The notes beneath the pieces were generated by a model. It had not been told where the DNA came from, searched no databases, and saw nothing but the letters and a program-made list of their open reading frames with translations. Source: Armatimonadetes bacterium UBA1398 (GTDB lineage Bacteria > Armatimonadota > Zipacnadia > UBA1398). Taken from it: a stretch of 48,761 nucleotides of DNA. Position numbers and translations under genes: made by a program. This document shows positions 1-8,467 of this stretch, one piece after another. The first letter of the stretch is position 1. Each line of letters opens with the position of its first letter. The stretch spans positions 1 through 48,761 of the forward strand of contig DBQI01000052.1 in NCBI GenBank assembly GCA_002305165.1, in the 5' to 3' direction.

Positions 1-1
1 C

Positions 2-2632
2 GTCAGACCGGTCGCGCCGGGCGCGGACCCATCCATTGTGGAGGTCGCCGTGGACGGCGGACCCGCGGTGCTGCTGCCGCGCTTGGGCCTGCTCGCCACG
101 CCCTCGGGCGAGACGCCGCTCTCGGGCACCCTGGGGCCCGGCCAAGCGCGCGAGGGCGAGGGCGCCAGCCTCATCCTAACGGACACCCGCGAGATCGACG
201 GTGTGACCTGGGATTTCCGCTGGGACCTCGAACTCGTCCCAGAAGCCGCTCGGCTCCGCTACCGCCTCTCCGCCACCCCCCAGGCTGACACGGAGTACCT
301 CGCCCTCGAGGGGCCCATGGTCTACGTGGGCGAGGGGTCGCCCGTGACCCGGTCGGACGCGATCCTGCCCGGCCTGGAGTGGCTCGTGGAGGGCGAAGAG
401 TCATCGAGCGCCCTCGACATACTCCCCGACCACCCCGACCGCGATCGCTACGTTCCCCACCCGCTGAAGGTCACCGTGCCCGCCGTCGCGGTGATGACCG
501 ACGCGGGCCCGATCGGCCTGCTTTGGGACGCGCCCACCGGGCAGGACTCCTACGAGGCGGCTGGACCGCTCGCCCTCGTGTTCGCGACGCCGAACCGCTT
601 CGAGGGCCACGGCAACCACCTGATGGGTCTGCAGTTGCCGGCGCCGGGTTGGGGCCTACAGGAGAACTCCCGCCGTGCCTCTGAGCCCATCGCTCTGGCC
701 GCCGGCCAGGAGCTCGTCATCGCCTGCGAGATACTCATCGACCCCGACGAGCCCGACTCCCTCTCCGTGGTGGAGCGCTGGTACGAGCGCGGCTTCCCGG
801 CCCCCCTGCCCTACCCTCGCGGCTCAGCCGAGGATGAGGTCCGCTTCAGCCTGGAGGCGTACTTCCCCGAGTACGAGCTCTGGAACCCCGAGTGGAGCAA
901 CTGGTACTCCGATCTCATCGTCGGCTTCCGGCCCTCTGTCGAGGCGGCGCGGTTCTCTCCCTGGGCCTCCGAGATCCTTGGCGACGACCCCACCGCCGAG
1001 CGTTTCGCCGAGTTGGCTGCTCTGGCGCTCCAGATGCCTGAGTCCGGCCTGACACCCGCCGTCCAATACCGTGCGGAACCCACCGCGATCTGGTCCAGCG
1101 CCGAGCCGGTGAGGCGCCATCTCGCGAGCCAGGATGAGAACGGCCTCTGGGCTTGGTCCGGGGCGAAGGCGAGCGAGTACCCCGAGGGCGCGGTCGACTA
1201 CTCGGTCCTGGGCCGCCTCGGCGACCACGCCATCGGGCTGAACACCGACCACGCCGCTACCATCCTCACCCACGCCATCCTGACTGGTGACCCCGAGGCG
1301 ATCGAGGGCGGCCTGAAGTGCCTCCGGGGAATGCGGCGCTTCCGCGTCCCGCGCGCCGCCCAAGTGTGGGAGGTGCCCGTGCACACGCCCGACATCCTGG
1401 CCTCCGCCCGCGCTGTCGATGCCTACCTCCTCGGCTACCAGCTCACGGGCGATGAGGAGTACCTCGCCGATGCCGTCTACTGGGCTCGGACGGGCCTCCC
1501 CTTCGTCTACGCCTGGAACGACCCCGAGCGACCCGCCCTCCAGGGCGCCACCATTCCGGTCTTCGGGGCCACCGCCTACGTCCTGAGTTGGTTCGGCGTG
1601 GCGGTGCAGTGGAACGGCCTGGCGTACAGCAACTCCCTCTACGCCCTCGCCCGCTACGATGACTCCTACCCTTGGGTGACCATCGCGGACAACATCCTGC
1701 GGAGCGGCATGTACCAGCAGGTGGAGGAGGGTTCGCGCCGTGGCCAGTGGCCTGACGCCGTGAACTTCATCGAGGGCCGCCCGGGCCTCCACGGCCAGAC
1801 CCCGCCCTGCTTCCAGCCCGCCACGATCCTCCGCCAGCACCTGGCCCGCATGGGCTATCCCACCGCGCCGGTCCTCGAGGTGGCCCACCAGGGCGGCGAG
1901 TTCCTCGCCGTGCGAAGCATCGCCCGCTTCGGCGCCCTCAGTTGGGAGCGAGAGACCCTCACCGTGCCCCTGGAGATGACACCGCCCCAACGCGGCGCCG
2001 TCGAAGTCATCGGTGTGGCACGCCCCACCCGCGTCCTTCTCGACGGCCAGCCCCTTGCCGAGTCGGAGGGCTCCGCGGCGACCGACGATCCTTGCTGGCG
2101 CTGGCACGAACAGGCCAGTCTTCTGGAGGTCCGTATCGGCGAATCGGGCGCCCATGTCATCACCGTCGAGGGGGCCCGTCGGAGCCCCTACGTCGGCGCC
2201 CCCGTGCGGAGGGCCATCGACTTCGCCTTCGACGCGGACTCCGAGGGCTGGGAACCCGCCCATGACCTCGCCGACTTCACCATCAGCGACGGGCTGCTGC
2301 GGACCTCCTCCACCGGCGCTGACCCCTACATGACCTGCCACGGACTCGCCGTTGAGGGGAGCCCGGGCGACGTCCTGGTCATCCGCCTCGCCGCCAGCGC
2401 CGGCGATGCGGGCTGCGTCTTCTGGGCGACCGTGAACGCGCCTGGCTTCTCGCCCGAACGCGAGATCCCGTTCGGCCTCGCGGCCAGCGACGACATCAAG
2501 GAGATCCGTGTGCCGGTGGGCGACCACCAGGCCTGGGCGGGTCAGACCATCACATCGCTGCGGATCGACCCCACCAGCGGCGCGACAGGCGCGGAGGTGC
2601 GGATCGAGTCCATCTCGCTGGAGCGGCGGTGA
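2..2632 (+). CDS. Large glycosidase-like protein, 5' end outside window
   Basis: The reading frame is open to the left edge, and the first possible start (GTG at 38) has no signal peptide after it, so the real N-terminus probably lies outside the window. The visible part has about 876 residues. The first ~260 (counted from the GTG) look like a beta-sandwich of the kind found beside glycosidase barrels. Residues ~270-640 are helix-rich with repeated Trp/Tyr/Asp/His (for example LNTDHAATILTHAILTGD, then WEVPVHTPDILASARAV), resembling an (alpha/alpha) toroid of a glycoside hydrolase or polysaccharide lyase. The last ~140 residues start with a DADSEGWE segment and look like a carbohydrate-binding jelly-roll. 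I cannot assign a CAZy family. The role in glycan breakdown is inferred from fold-like patterns and from the neighbourhood. Confidence 0.75.
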   Translation, partial: VRPVAPGADPSIVEVAVDGGPAVLLPRLGLLATPSGETPLSGTLGPGQAREGEGASLILTDTREIDGVTWDFRWDLELVPEAARLRYRLSATPQADTEYLALEGPMVYVGEGSPVTRSDAILPGLEWLVEGEESSSALDILPDHPDRDRYVPHPLKVTVPAVAVMTDAGPIGLLWDAPTGQDSYEAAGPLALVFATPNRFEGHGNHLMGLQLPAPGWGLQENSRRASEPIALAAGQELVIACEILIDPDEPDSLSVVERWYERGFPAPLPYPRGSAEDEVRFSLEAYFPEYELWNPEWSNWYSDLIVGFRPSVEAARFSPWASEILGDDPTAERFAELAALALQMPESGLTPAVQYRAEPTAIWSSAEPVRRHLASQDENGLWAWSGAKASEYPEGAVDYSVLGRLGDHAIGLNTDHAATILTHAILTGDPEAIEGGLKCLRGMRRFRVPRAAQVWEVPVHTPDILASARAVDAYLLGYQLTGDEEYLADAVYWARTGLPFVYAWNDPERPALQGATIPVFGATAYVLSWFGVAVQWNGLAYSNSLYALARYDDSYPWVTIADNILRSGMYQQVEEGSRRGQWPDAVNFIEGRPGLHGQTPPCFQPATILRQHLARMGYPTAPVLEVAHQGGEFLAVRSIARFGALSWERETLTVPLEMTPPQRGAVEVIGVARPTRVLLDGQPLAESEGSAATDDPCWRWHEQASLLEVRIGESGAHVITVEGARRSPYVGAPVRRAIDFAFDADSEGWEPAHDLADFTISDGLLRTSSTGADPYMTCHGLAVEGSPGDVLVIRLAASAGDAGCVFWATVNAPGFSPEREIPFGLAASDDIKEIRVPVGDHQAWAGQTITSLRIDPTSGATGAEVRIESISLERR

Positions 2633-2643
2633 CCGCTCCTAGC

Positions 2644-2675
2644 CTCCGGGGAGGGCATCTGCGCCCTCCTCGGAG
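2644..2675. terminator. Strong hairpin between convergent genes
   Basis: A 13-bp stem (arms 2644-2656 and 2663-2675, one G-T wobble) with a 6-nt loop lies just after the stop of the glycosidase-like gene and before the end of the converging polyphosphate kinase gene. There is no T-tract. It probably acts as a bidirectional terminator or mRNA 3'-end stabiliser. Confidence 0.6.
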
Positions 2676-2719
2676 ACCTAACGCGCACACATCGCCATGC
2701 TGCCTCGCCCCGGCCCGAG

Positions 2720-4210
2720 CTAGCCCAACACCCCTTCGAGGGCCGTCTTCACCGTGCGGAGGGCCTTGACCCTCGCCCACGGTTTGTCATCGCCCTCGAT
2801 GACCGTCCATGGCGCGTACGAGGTGCTCGTGCGCTGGATCATCTCACCAACGGCGTCGTAGTAGGCGTCCCACTTGTCGCGATTCCGCCAGTCGTCCGGC
2901 GTGATCTTCCAACGCCGGAACGGATCAGCTTCCCTGGCCTCGAACCGCCGCAGTTGCTCCTCGGGCGAGATGTGCAACCAGAACTTCACGAGCGCCGTGC
3001 CGAACCGCACGAGCGAGGCCTCGAACTCGTTGATCTCCTGGTAGGCACGCCGCCACTCCGTCTCCGACGCGAAACCCTCCACCCTCTCGACCAACACCCG
3101 GCCGTACCAGGAGCGGTCGAAGATCCCGATGTGCCCCGCCTTGGGGAGCTGGATCCAGAACCGCCGCAGGTAGTGGTGCGAGAGCTCCTGGGGCGTTGGC
3201 GCGCCGATGGGGACCACCTCATAGCCACGGGGATCCAACTCCCGAGTGAGCCGCCGGATGCTCCCCCCCTTGCCCGAGGCGTCCCAGCCCTCGTAAACGA
3301 TCACCAGGGGGATGCGCTCACGGTAGAGCTGGTGCTGTAGTCGGCGCAGGTCCTGCTGCAGCCCATCCAGTTGGCGGCCGTAGGTGTCCCTGTCCACGCT
3401 GAGGCTCAGATCCACGCGATCGAGTGGATTGGACGGCTTGACCCAGACGGTGGAGGGCTCCTCCTCCGCGGTGGGCGCCGGAGCCGCTGCCGGCTCATCC
3501 CCACGCGCACTCGCTCGACTCATCGCCGACAGCACGGTCTGCATCACCGTGGCGCGCGCGTGCCGCCGGCAGTTCGAGGCCACGATCTCCCACGGGGCGA
3601 GGCCGGTGCTCGTCCGGGCCAACATCTCCTCGACCGCCTGCTCGTACTCGCTCCATTGCCGCCGGCGTCGCCGTTCCGCTTTCCCCACCTTCCAGGCGTA
3701 CACGGGATCCTCCGACAAGGCCTTGAAGCGGCGCTTCTGCTCCTGCTTGTCGATGTGTAGCCAAAACTTCAGGAGTAGATAGCCATCCGTGACGAGCTGT
3801 CGCTCGAAGCTATCGATCTCGTCGTAGGTGCGCTGCCATTCCGACTCATCCACGAGTCCGTCCACGCGCTCATCCAGGACGCGACGGTACCAAGAACGGT
3901 TGAGTATGGCGATCGTGCCCGATGCAGGGAGCCTCCGCCAGTACCGCGTCAAGGAGGGGTAGAGCCTCTCTTCAGCGGTCGGGAGCCCCAGGTTGTGGAC
4001 CTTGAATCCACGCGGATCCCAGGCCGCCGCTAGCGCCGAGATCACCCCTCCCTTGCCTGCGGCGTCCCAACCCTCGAACACAAGAACGGTCCGAAGTCCA
4101 GCCTCTCTGGCTACTCTCTGCGCCTGCCCCAGTTTCACTTCAAGGTCTTCGCGCACAGGCTTCCACTCTGCCTTACGCAGAGCCTGAGTCAAGTCCACTT
4201 TCTCTAGCAT
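2720..4210 (-). CDS. pap: Two-domain PPK2: polyphosphate:AMP phosphotransferase
   Basis: The 496-residue protein contains two consecutive PPK2 domains, the architecture of class II polyphosphate:AMP phosphotransferases, which use polyphosphate to phosphorylate AMP to ADP in the cytoplasm. Walker A GWDAAGKGG lies at residues 47-55 and GWDASGKGG at 308-316. The C-terminal Walker B region reads IFDRSWYGRVLVERVEG, the normal catalytic form. The N-terminal copy reads ILNRSWYRRVLDERVDG, so the first Asp is Asn (~104) and Gly is Arg. In characterised two-domain members the C-terminal half is the catalytic one, which fits. A linker rich in Ala, Pro and Glu (~235-260) separates the halves. The ATG start is preceded by a G-rich ribosome site. 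The gene is divergent from the HTH-TPR gene across 169 bp. Confidence 0.93.
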   Translation of the reverse strand: MLEKVDLTQALRKAEWKPVREDLEVKLGQAQRVAREAGLRTVLVFEGWDAAGKGGVISALAAAWDPRGFKVHNLGLPTAEERLYPSLTRYWRRLPASGTIAILNRSWYRRVLDERVDGLVDESEWQRTYDEIDSFERQLVTDGYLLLKFWLHIDKQEQKRRFKALSEDPVYAWKVGKAERRRRRQWSEYEQAVEEMLARTSTGLAPWEIVASNCRRHARATVMQTVLSAMSRASARGDEPAAAPAPTAEEEPSTVWVKPSNPLDRVDLSLSVDRDTYGRQLDGLQQDLRRLQHQLYRERIPLVIVYEGWDASGKGGSIRRLTRELDPRGYEVVPIGAPTPQELSHHYLRRFWIQLPKAGHIGIFDRSWYGRVLVERVEGFASETEWRRAYQEINEFEASLVRFGTALVKFWLHISPEEQLRRFEAREADPFRRWKITPDDWRNRDKWDAYYDAVGEMIQRTSTSYAPWTVIEGDDKPWARVKALRTVKTALEGVLG

Positions 4211-4335
4211 AGGTTGCCCCCACTATGGCATAATGCGTTGGACCGAGCGGTTCGCCGCCAATGAAGGGGTGGCCTTCCGCCATTGCAAGCGGTCCATGAT
4301 CAGCCCGGTCAGTGGGCCGATGATGCGAATACAGT

Positions 4336-4356
4336 GGCGCTCCCGGCGCGAGCGCC
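4336..4356 (+). promoter_or_regulatory. Hairpin in the leader of the HTH-TPR gene
   Basis: Within the 169-bp divergent spacer (4211-4379), a perfect 7-bp inverted repeat (GGCGCTC, 7-nt loop, GAGCGCC) ends 23 bp before the ATG at 4380. It could be an operator for the adjacent HTH protein or a leader hairpin. I see no convincing -35/-10 pair in this spacer. Confidence 0.3.
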
Positions 4357-4379
4357 TGTAGTGGACGAGGGGCGAGCGT

Positions 4380-6170
4380 ATGGACCTCAATACCCGACAG
4401 GGGCGGCGAGCCCAGGGCCAGCTGATCCAGGCCGCCGCCAAACAGGCTGGTTACACGGCGGAGCAGATTGCCGAGATAGCCGAGTGTTCGAGAGCGCTAG
4501 TGTACCAGTACTACTCTGGAGCCACGCTGGCCCAGACCGACAGACTTCAGCGCATCGGCGCCGCGGTGGGGAAGCCGATGTCCTACTTCTTCGGTGAGAC
4601 GAGCGACGTCGTGAGCGACGTGGAGGCGCCCCCTCTTCCCGCCATCCTCGCAACCGACTGGGCACGTGAACGCCCCCCTGCGCGCAGGGCGATGCAGCGA
4701 ACCATGGAGAGGGAGGACATCCCGCCGCCCCACGTTGACGCGGCTCTGTCCGATCTCTCTGAACTCGCCCAGGCGCAGATGTCGGGGCCCGACCCCGATG
4801 GCCTCCTCCGTACCGCTGAGCGCATCGTCGCTCTCGCCCGGCTCTCTGGCAGGCAACGCGATGAGGCGGACGCCCACTTCCGCGCAGGCAACGTGCGCCT
4901 CCAACGCCGCGAGGCGAGCCTCGCCATACCCCATATCCGTCGTGCCCGCGAGCTCTACGAGCGGCTCGAGGATGACGCGATGTATCTGCAAGCGACCCAG
5001 AGCCTCGGCTCCGCCTTGGCCGCCCTCGGCGAGTTCGACGAGGCGAGAGGGGAGTTCGAACGCGTCGCCAGCGCAGGCGACTGGATGGCCCGCTGGCGGG
5101 GCCAGGTCGCCCTGGCGAGCCTCTTCGAGCAGTCCGGCGAGCTCGACCTCGCCCTGCAGGCCCTCGCCCACGTCCTCGTGGCTTACCAGGATGTGCCCGA
5201 TGCCAAAGAGGCCGCCTTCATCACCTGCTACGCGCGCGCGAACCAGGTGAACGTGTACCTGGCCCTCGGCGAGCTGCAGCAGGCGCTGATGGCCGCCACG
5301 GAGTGCGAGCGCGAGGCCGATGTCCTCGTCCTCGCCGACCAGCGCGTCGAGTCGCTCTTCAACGCGGGGCTGGCGCTGAACGGCCTCGGTCGCACCGGCC
5401 AAGCCATGGAGCGCCTCGACCTGGCGCGGCAGTTGGCAGCCTTCGCTGGCGACGACGCGAGGGCCCTTATGGCCCAGGCGGCCTACGCCTGGAGCGAGGC
5501 ACTCATCGGCTGGACCGCGGACGCGAGCGCCCGGGCGCTGGCGGCTCTGCGAGCCTCCAATCGTGGCGCCGACGACCGCGCTCACGGGGTGTGTGAGCGT
5601 GAGCTGGCGCGGATCCTGGAGCGCGCGGGACGCACCGACGAGGCTCTATACCACGCCGAAGAGGGTGTGCGTGTCCTGTCGGATCTCCGTATGGAGGTGC
5701 CGGCGCTCGAGGCGCGAGTCGTATGCGCCCGGCTGACCGCACAGGCCGAGGGCGTCTCGAAACCTCTGATCGCCGTTCGCGATCGGGCGTGCGCCGTCGG
5801 CGCCAAGATGGCCGAGATGGAGGCCCGCATCGGCCTCGCCCAGTGGGGCCCCTCGGACGCTCGGAGCGAGGAAGCGAGCCAAGCCCTCGCCCTCGCCCGA
5901 GGCATGAAGCACCTCGACGGCTTGATCCGGGCCGCGAGCATCGTCGTTGATCACACGAGCGACCCCAATGAGCAGTCCGGGCTTCTCGCCGAAGCCGTCG
6001 ACTGCATGGAGCAGCTTAGGTCTCACGCTCCCTCCGACAAGGAGGGTGTTTTGGAGGATCCTGTTCGCCTCTCCCTTTGCCGCAGATACCTCGCCCATCT
6101 GCGTGAGGGACGCGGGCCGGATCCCGATGAGTGGCTCGAGAAGATGGCTTGGCCGCCGATCGCGGAATAG
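4380..6170 (+). CDS. XRE-type HTH regulator with C-terminal TPR array
   Basis: The first ~65 residues form an XRE/Cro-type helix-turn-helix (TAEQIAEIAECSRALVYQYY, then a helix ending RLQRIGAAVGKPMSYFFG). Residues ~140-560 are amphipathic Ala/Leu-rich helices with TPR spacing (for example EADAHFRAGNVRLQRREASL). This layout is shared by HTH-TPR sensors that bind peptides or partner proteins through the TPR part. No signal peptide is present, so it is a cytoplasmic DNA-binding regulator. GAGGGG lies 7 nt before the ATG. The lipoprotein gene follows 23 bp downstream and is probably co-transcribed. The target genes are unknown; the divergent polyphosphate gene and the lipoprotein are the obvious candidates. 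Confidence 0.85.
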   Translation: MDLNTRQGRRAQGQLIQAAAKQAGYTAEQIAEIAECSRALVYQYYSGATLAQTDRLQRIGAAVGKPMSYFFGETSDVVSDVEAPPLPAILATDWARERPPARRAMQRTMEREDIPPPHVDAALSDLSELAQAQMSGPDPDGLLRTAERIVALARLSGRQRDEADAHFRAGNVRLQRREASLAIPHIRRARELYERLEDDAMYLQATQSLGSALAALGEFDEARGEFERVASAGDWMARWRGQVALASLFEQSGELDLALQALAHVLVAYQDVPDAKEAAFITCYARANQVNVYLALGELQQALMAATECEREADVLVLADQRVESLFNAGLALNGLGRTGQAMERLDLARQLAAFAGDDARALMAQAAYAWSEALIGWTADASARALAALRASNRGADDRAHGVCERELARILERAGRTDEALYHAEEGVRVLSDLRMEVPALEARVVCARLTAQAEGVSKPLIAVRDRACAVGAKMAEMEARIGLAQWGPSDARSEEASQALALARGMKHLDGLIRAASIVVDHTSDPNEQSGLLAEAVDCMEQLRSHAPSDKEGVLEDPVRLSLCRRYLAHLREGRGPDPDEWLEKMAWPPIAE

Positions 6171-6193
6171 GCCTCAGATTAGGAGTGGTCCCT

Positions 6194-6862
6194 ATGAGAC
6201 ATTGGTTGGTAGTTCTGAGTGCACTGATTGCGGCGGCGCTGATCGCTGGATGCGCCGCGGACCTGGGTACCGAGCGCCGGACCGTCTCCAACGAGTACAC
6301 CGGAGGTAGCATCCCGCCCGGCAAGGGCCCCGTTACCGCCGTAGGGTACGTCGTCGATGCCATGAACGGCCGTGCGCCCATCGAGGGCTCTGAGGTGACC
6401 ATCTCGTCCACCGGCGATCCCAGCGCCGTCTTCGAGACCACCACCGATGAGGATGGCTTCTTCTACGTGGATGAGATCGAGCATGGCTACGTGACGATCA
6501 CGACCGAGGGGCCGGACACGTACCAGTCCATCTCGTGTGTCGTCAACGCCACCGTCGCGTCCGTCATCACCTGCTCCATCGCCACCTACACGGCAACCGC
6601 CATCCCGCTCCTCCCGACCGGCTTGGACCTCGGCGACACCATCACCGGGATGCCCGAGACGATCGGCGACGGGGAGACGATCTACCCTGGCGCCCTGGTG
6701 GCCAATGGTCGCTATGCCGACTTCCTGACCTTCGCCGTCGCCAGCAACCGTGCCGTCGTGAATCGCGATGGCAGCATCACGGGCGTCGAGGCCGGCTCCT
6801 TCGTGCTGAACGGTCTCTACAAGGCCAAGAAGCCCAAGAAGGCGGCTAAGGTCGCGGAGTAG
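6194..6862 (+). CDS. Lipoprotein with carboxypeptidase-regulatory-like domain
   Basis: The ATG at 6194 is chosen over an upstream in-frame ATG (6131) because AGGAG lies 8 nt before it and it begins a lipoprotein signal peptide (MRHWLVVLSALIAAALIAGC, lipobox LIAGC, Cys20). The mature protein has a carboxypeptidase-D-regulatory-like beta-sandwich at ~45-115 (AVGYVVDAMNGRAPIEGSEV, then TTDEDGFFYVDEI). It ends in a segment resembling bacterial Ig-like repeats (NRDGSITGVEAGSFVLNG) and a Lys-rich tail. It is probably membrane-anchored in the periplasm or at the surface. No enzymatic motif is visible. It sits 23 bp after the HTH-TPR gene. Confidence 0.8.
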   Translation: MRHWLVVLSALIAAALIAGCAADLGTERRTVSNEYTGGSIPPGKGPVTAVGYVVDAMNGRAPIEGSEVTISSTGDPSAVFETTTDEDGFFYVDEIEHGYVTITTEGPDTYQSISCVVNATVASVITCSIATYTATAIPLLPTGLDLGDTITGMPETIGDGETIYPGALVANGRYADFLTFAVASNRAVVNRDGSITGVEAGSFVLNGLYKAKKPKKAAKVAE

Positions 6863-6889
6863 GCCCCAACTAGGCGAGAGAGACAGACC

Positions 6890-6921
6890 GGAGGCCGTCC
6901 CCGAGTGGGGGGACGGCCTCC
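6890..6921. terminator. 13-bp perfect hairpin terminator
   Basis: Arms 6890-6902 (GGAGGCCGTCCCC) and 6909-6921 are perfectly complementary around a 6-nt loop. The hairpin lies between the lipoprotein stop (6862) and the converging NlpC/P60 stop (6994). It is probably a bidirectional transcription terminator, without a long T-run. Confidence 0.75.
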
Positions 6922-6993
6922 GCCGCTTTGAACTGGAGCGGTTGCCCTTCCTCGCACGAACTATCCCCGTTCGGGGCCCTTCCCGGCAGCGCT

Positions 6994-8454
6994 CTACCGC
7001 ACATAGAGGCGGCGGGCGCCGCAGAAGTCCTTCGACCGGTCGGAGAGCGGCTGCACTCGGATCTTCTGTTTCGAGCTCGGCGCATGCACGAAGTACCCCG
7101 ACCCCACATAGATCCCCACATGGGACGCGCCGCCCGTGTAGGTGTTCGCGAAGAACACGGCATCGCCGGGAATGAGCTGTGACGGGTCCACATAGAGACC
7201 CGTCTTGAACTGGTCGAAGCTCACCCGCGGCACGCTCACCCCCACCTGCTTGTGGGACCAGTAGACGAGACCCGAGCAGTCAAAGCCTGTGGACGGGCTC
7301 TCGGCTCCCCATATGTACGGCTTCCCCTGCTGCGCGAGGCAGAGGCGCGCGATCTCGTTGCCGATGGCCGTCGGCTGGCCACCCGTCGCGGGTACCTGCG
7401 GCTGCGGCGGGGGCTGAGGCTGCACGATGGTCACCGGCCCTCCCCCTGGGGCGGGCATCGCGTTCGCTACGCAGAGCCAACTCGCCACCCAGCCCTCGGT
7501 GCCATCAACGAACCGCGCCTTGTACCAACCATTGGACTGCCCGAGGACCTGGAACACGACGCCGGCGGGCATCACCGCGATGGCCTGGAATTGGTCCGAG
7601 GGCCCGGATCGTACGTTCACCATGTCCTGGTAGATCATGCCCTGGTTATCGCCCAAGGCCTCCATCCGCTGATTGATGCCTCCGCGCGCGAGGTTCGAGA
7701 CGTCCGTGAAGGTCGCTGGACCGCCTGAGGAGGCCGTGTTGGGCGCGGCGGCGAGGTAGAGACGGCTCACCCAGCCGGTCGGACCATCGTGGACTCGAAC
7801 ATGGACCCACTCGCCCGCGACCTCCATCGGGTAGACGATAGCGTTCTCGCCGAGGAGGCAGACGGGGTCCGACTCCACCGACGGGCTCTCACGCAGGTAC
7901 AGCCCGCTCACCCGAACGTACCGAGCCTGCCCGTAGTCCGCGGCGCGCTGCACCTCCGGCTGCGCTTCAGCGGGCTCAGCCGCCTGCCCCGGCCTGACGG
8001 CCCAGGCGGGCACATAGCCGACGAGCTGCGTTCCGGCGATCCGCACCCGCGTCCACTCCCCCTCCTCCACCAAGGCAATGACGCCCTGTCCCTGGGTGAG
8101 AACGGCGGAGAGTGGCGCCCCGTTCCGCGGCTCGGCGCGCATGTTCACGTCTTTGGTGATGATCACCGACGCCTGCCCCACCCCAGTGGAGGACGCGTCC
8201 ATGAGGCACCACGCCGGAACCCAGGCCGGGCGCGGCAGCGTCGCGCCAGTGACACGGCGCCACACGCCCCGCGTCTCGCTCACCCTCACCTCGGCGCCCG
8301 AGCGCAGCACTCCCACGACCTCGGCCGTGCCCGAGGGCTCGGCGCGAGCCTCGAGCGCCGGCGCCGCGACGTACCAGGACCCTTGCGCCAAGGCGCTGGC
8401 GGCGGTGAGCAGGAGCGCCACCAGCGCCCATCCGGGCCCGAGACGACTAGCCAA
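6994..8454 (-). CDS. SH3b (x4) - NlpC/P60 peptidoglycan endopeptidase
   Basis: A TTG at 8454 is taken as start: GGAGG lies 7 nt upstream, and the start gives a signal peptide MASRLGPGWALVALLLTAAS ending ALAQ. An upstream in-frame ATG would overlap the previous gene by ~115 nt. The 486-residue exported protein has four bacterial SH3 repeats (each with an LRxxP/VRSGP-like turn and a GWV/GYV ending) and a C-terminal NlpC/P60 domain (~360-486). Catalytic Cys is in FDCSGLVYW, His in ASHVGIYVG, and the third polar residue is probably the His in FVHAP. Family members cut stem-peptide bonds in peptidoglycan, with the SH3b repeats binding the wall. It begins 13 nt after the stop of the upstream paralogue, so the two form an operon. 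Confidence 0.9.
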   Translation of the reverse strand: MASRLGPGWALVALLLTAASALAQGSWYVAAPALEARAEPSGTAEVVGVLRSGAEVRVSETRGVWRRVTGATLPRPAWVPAWCLMDASSTGVGQASVIITKDVNMRAEPRNGAPLSAVLTQGQGVIALVEEGEWTRVRIAGTQLVGYVPAWAVRPGQAAEPAEAQPEVQRAADYGQARYVRVSGLYLRESPSVESDPVCLLGENAIVYPMEVAGEWVHVRVHDGPTGWVSRLYLAAAPNTASSGGPATFTDVSNLARGGINQRMEALGDNQGMIYQDMVNVRSGPSDQFQAIAVMPAGVVFQVLGQSNGWYKARFVDGTEGWVASWLCVANAMPAPGGGPVTIVQPQPPPQPQVPATGGQPTAIGNEIARLCLAQQGKPYIWGAESPSTGFDCSGLVYWSHKQVGVSVPRVSFDQFKTGLYVDPSQLIPGDAVFFANTYTGGASHVGIYVGSGYFVHAPSSKQKIRVQPLSDRSKDFCGARRLYVR

Positions 8455-8467
8455 CCGAACACCTCCG

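Noticed and set aside
824..2527. Long minus-strand open frame (567 residues) opposite the first gene
   Set aside because: It is antisense to a better-supported protein and has Gly/Arg/Asp-rich composition with no family motif, as expected from a GC-rich coding strand.
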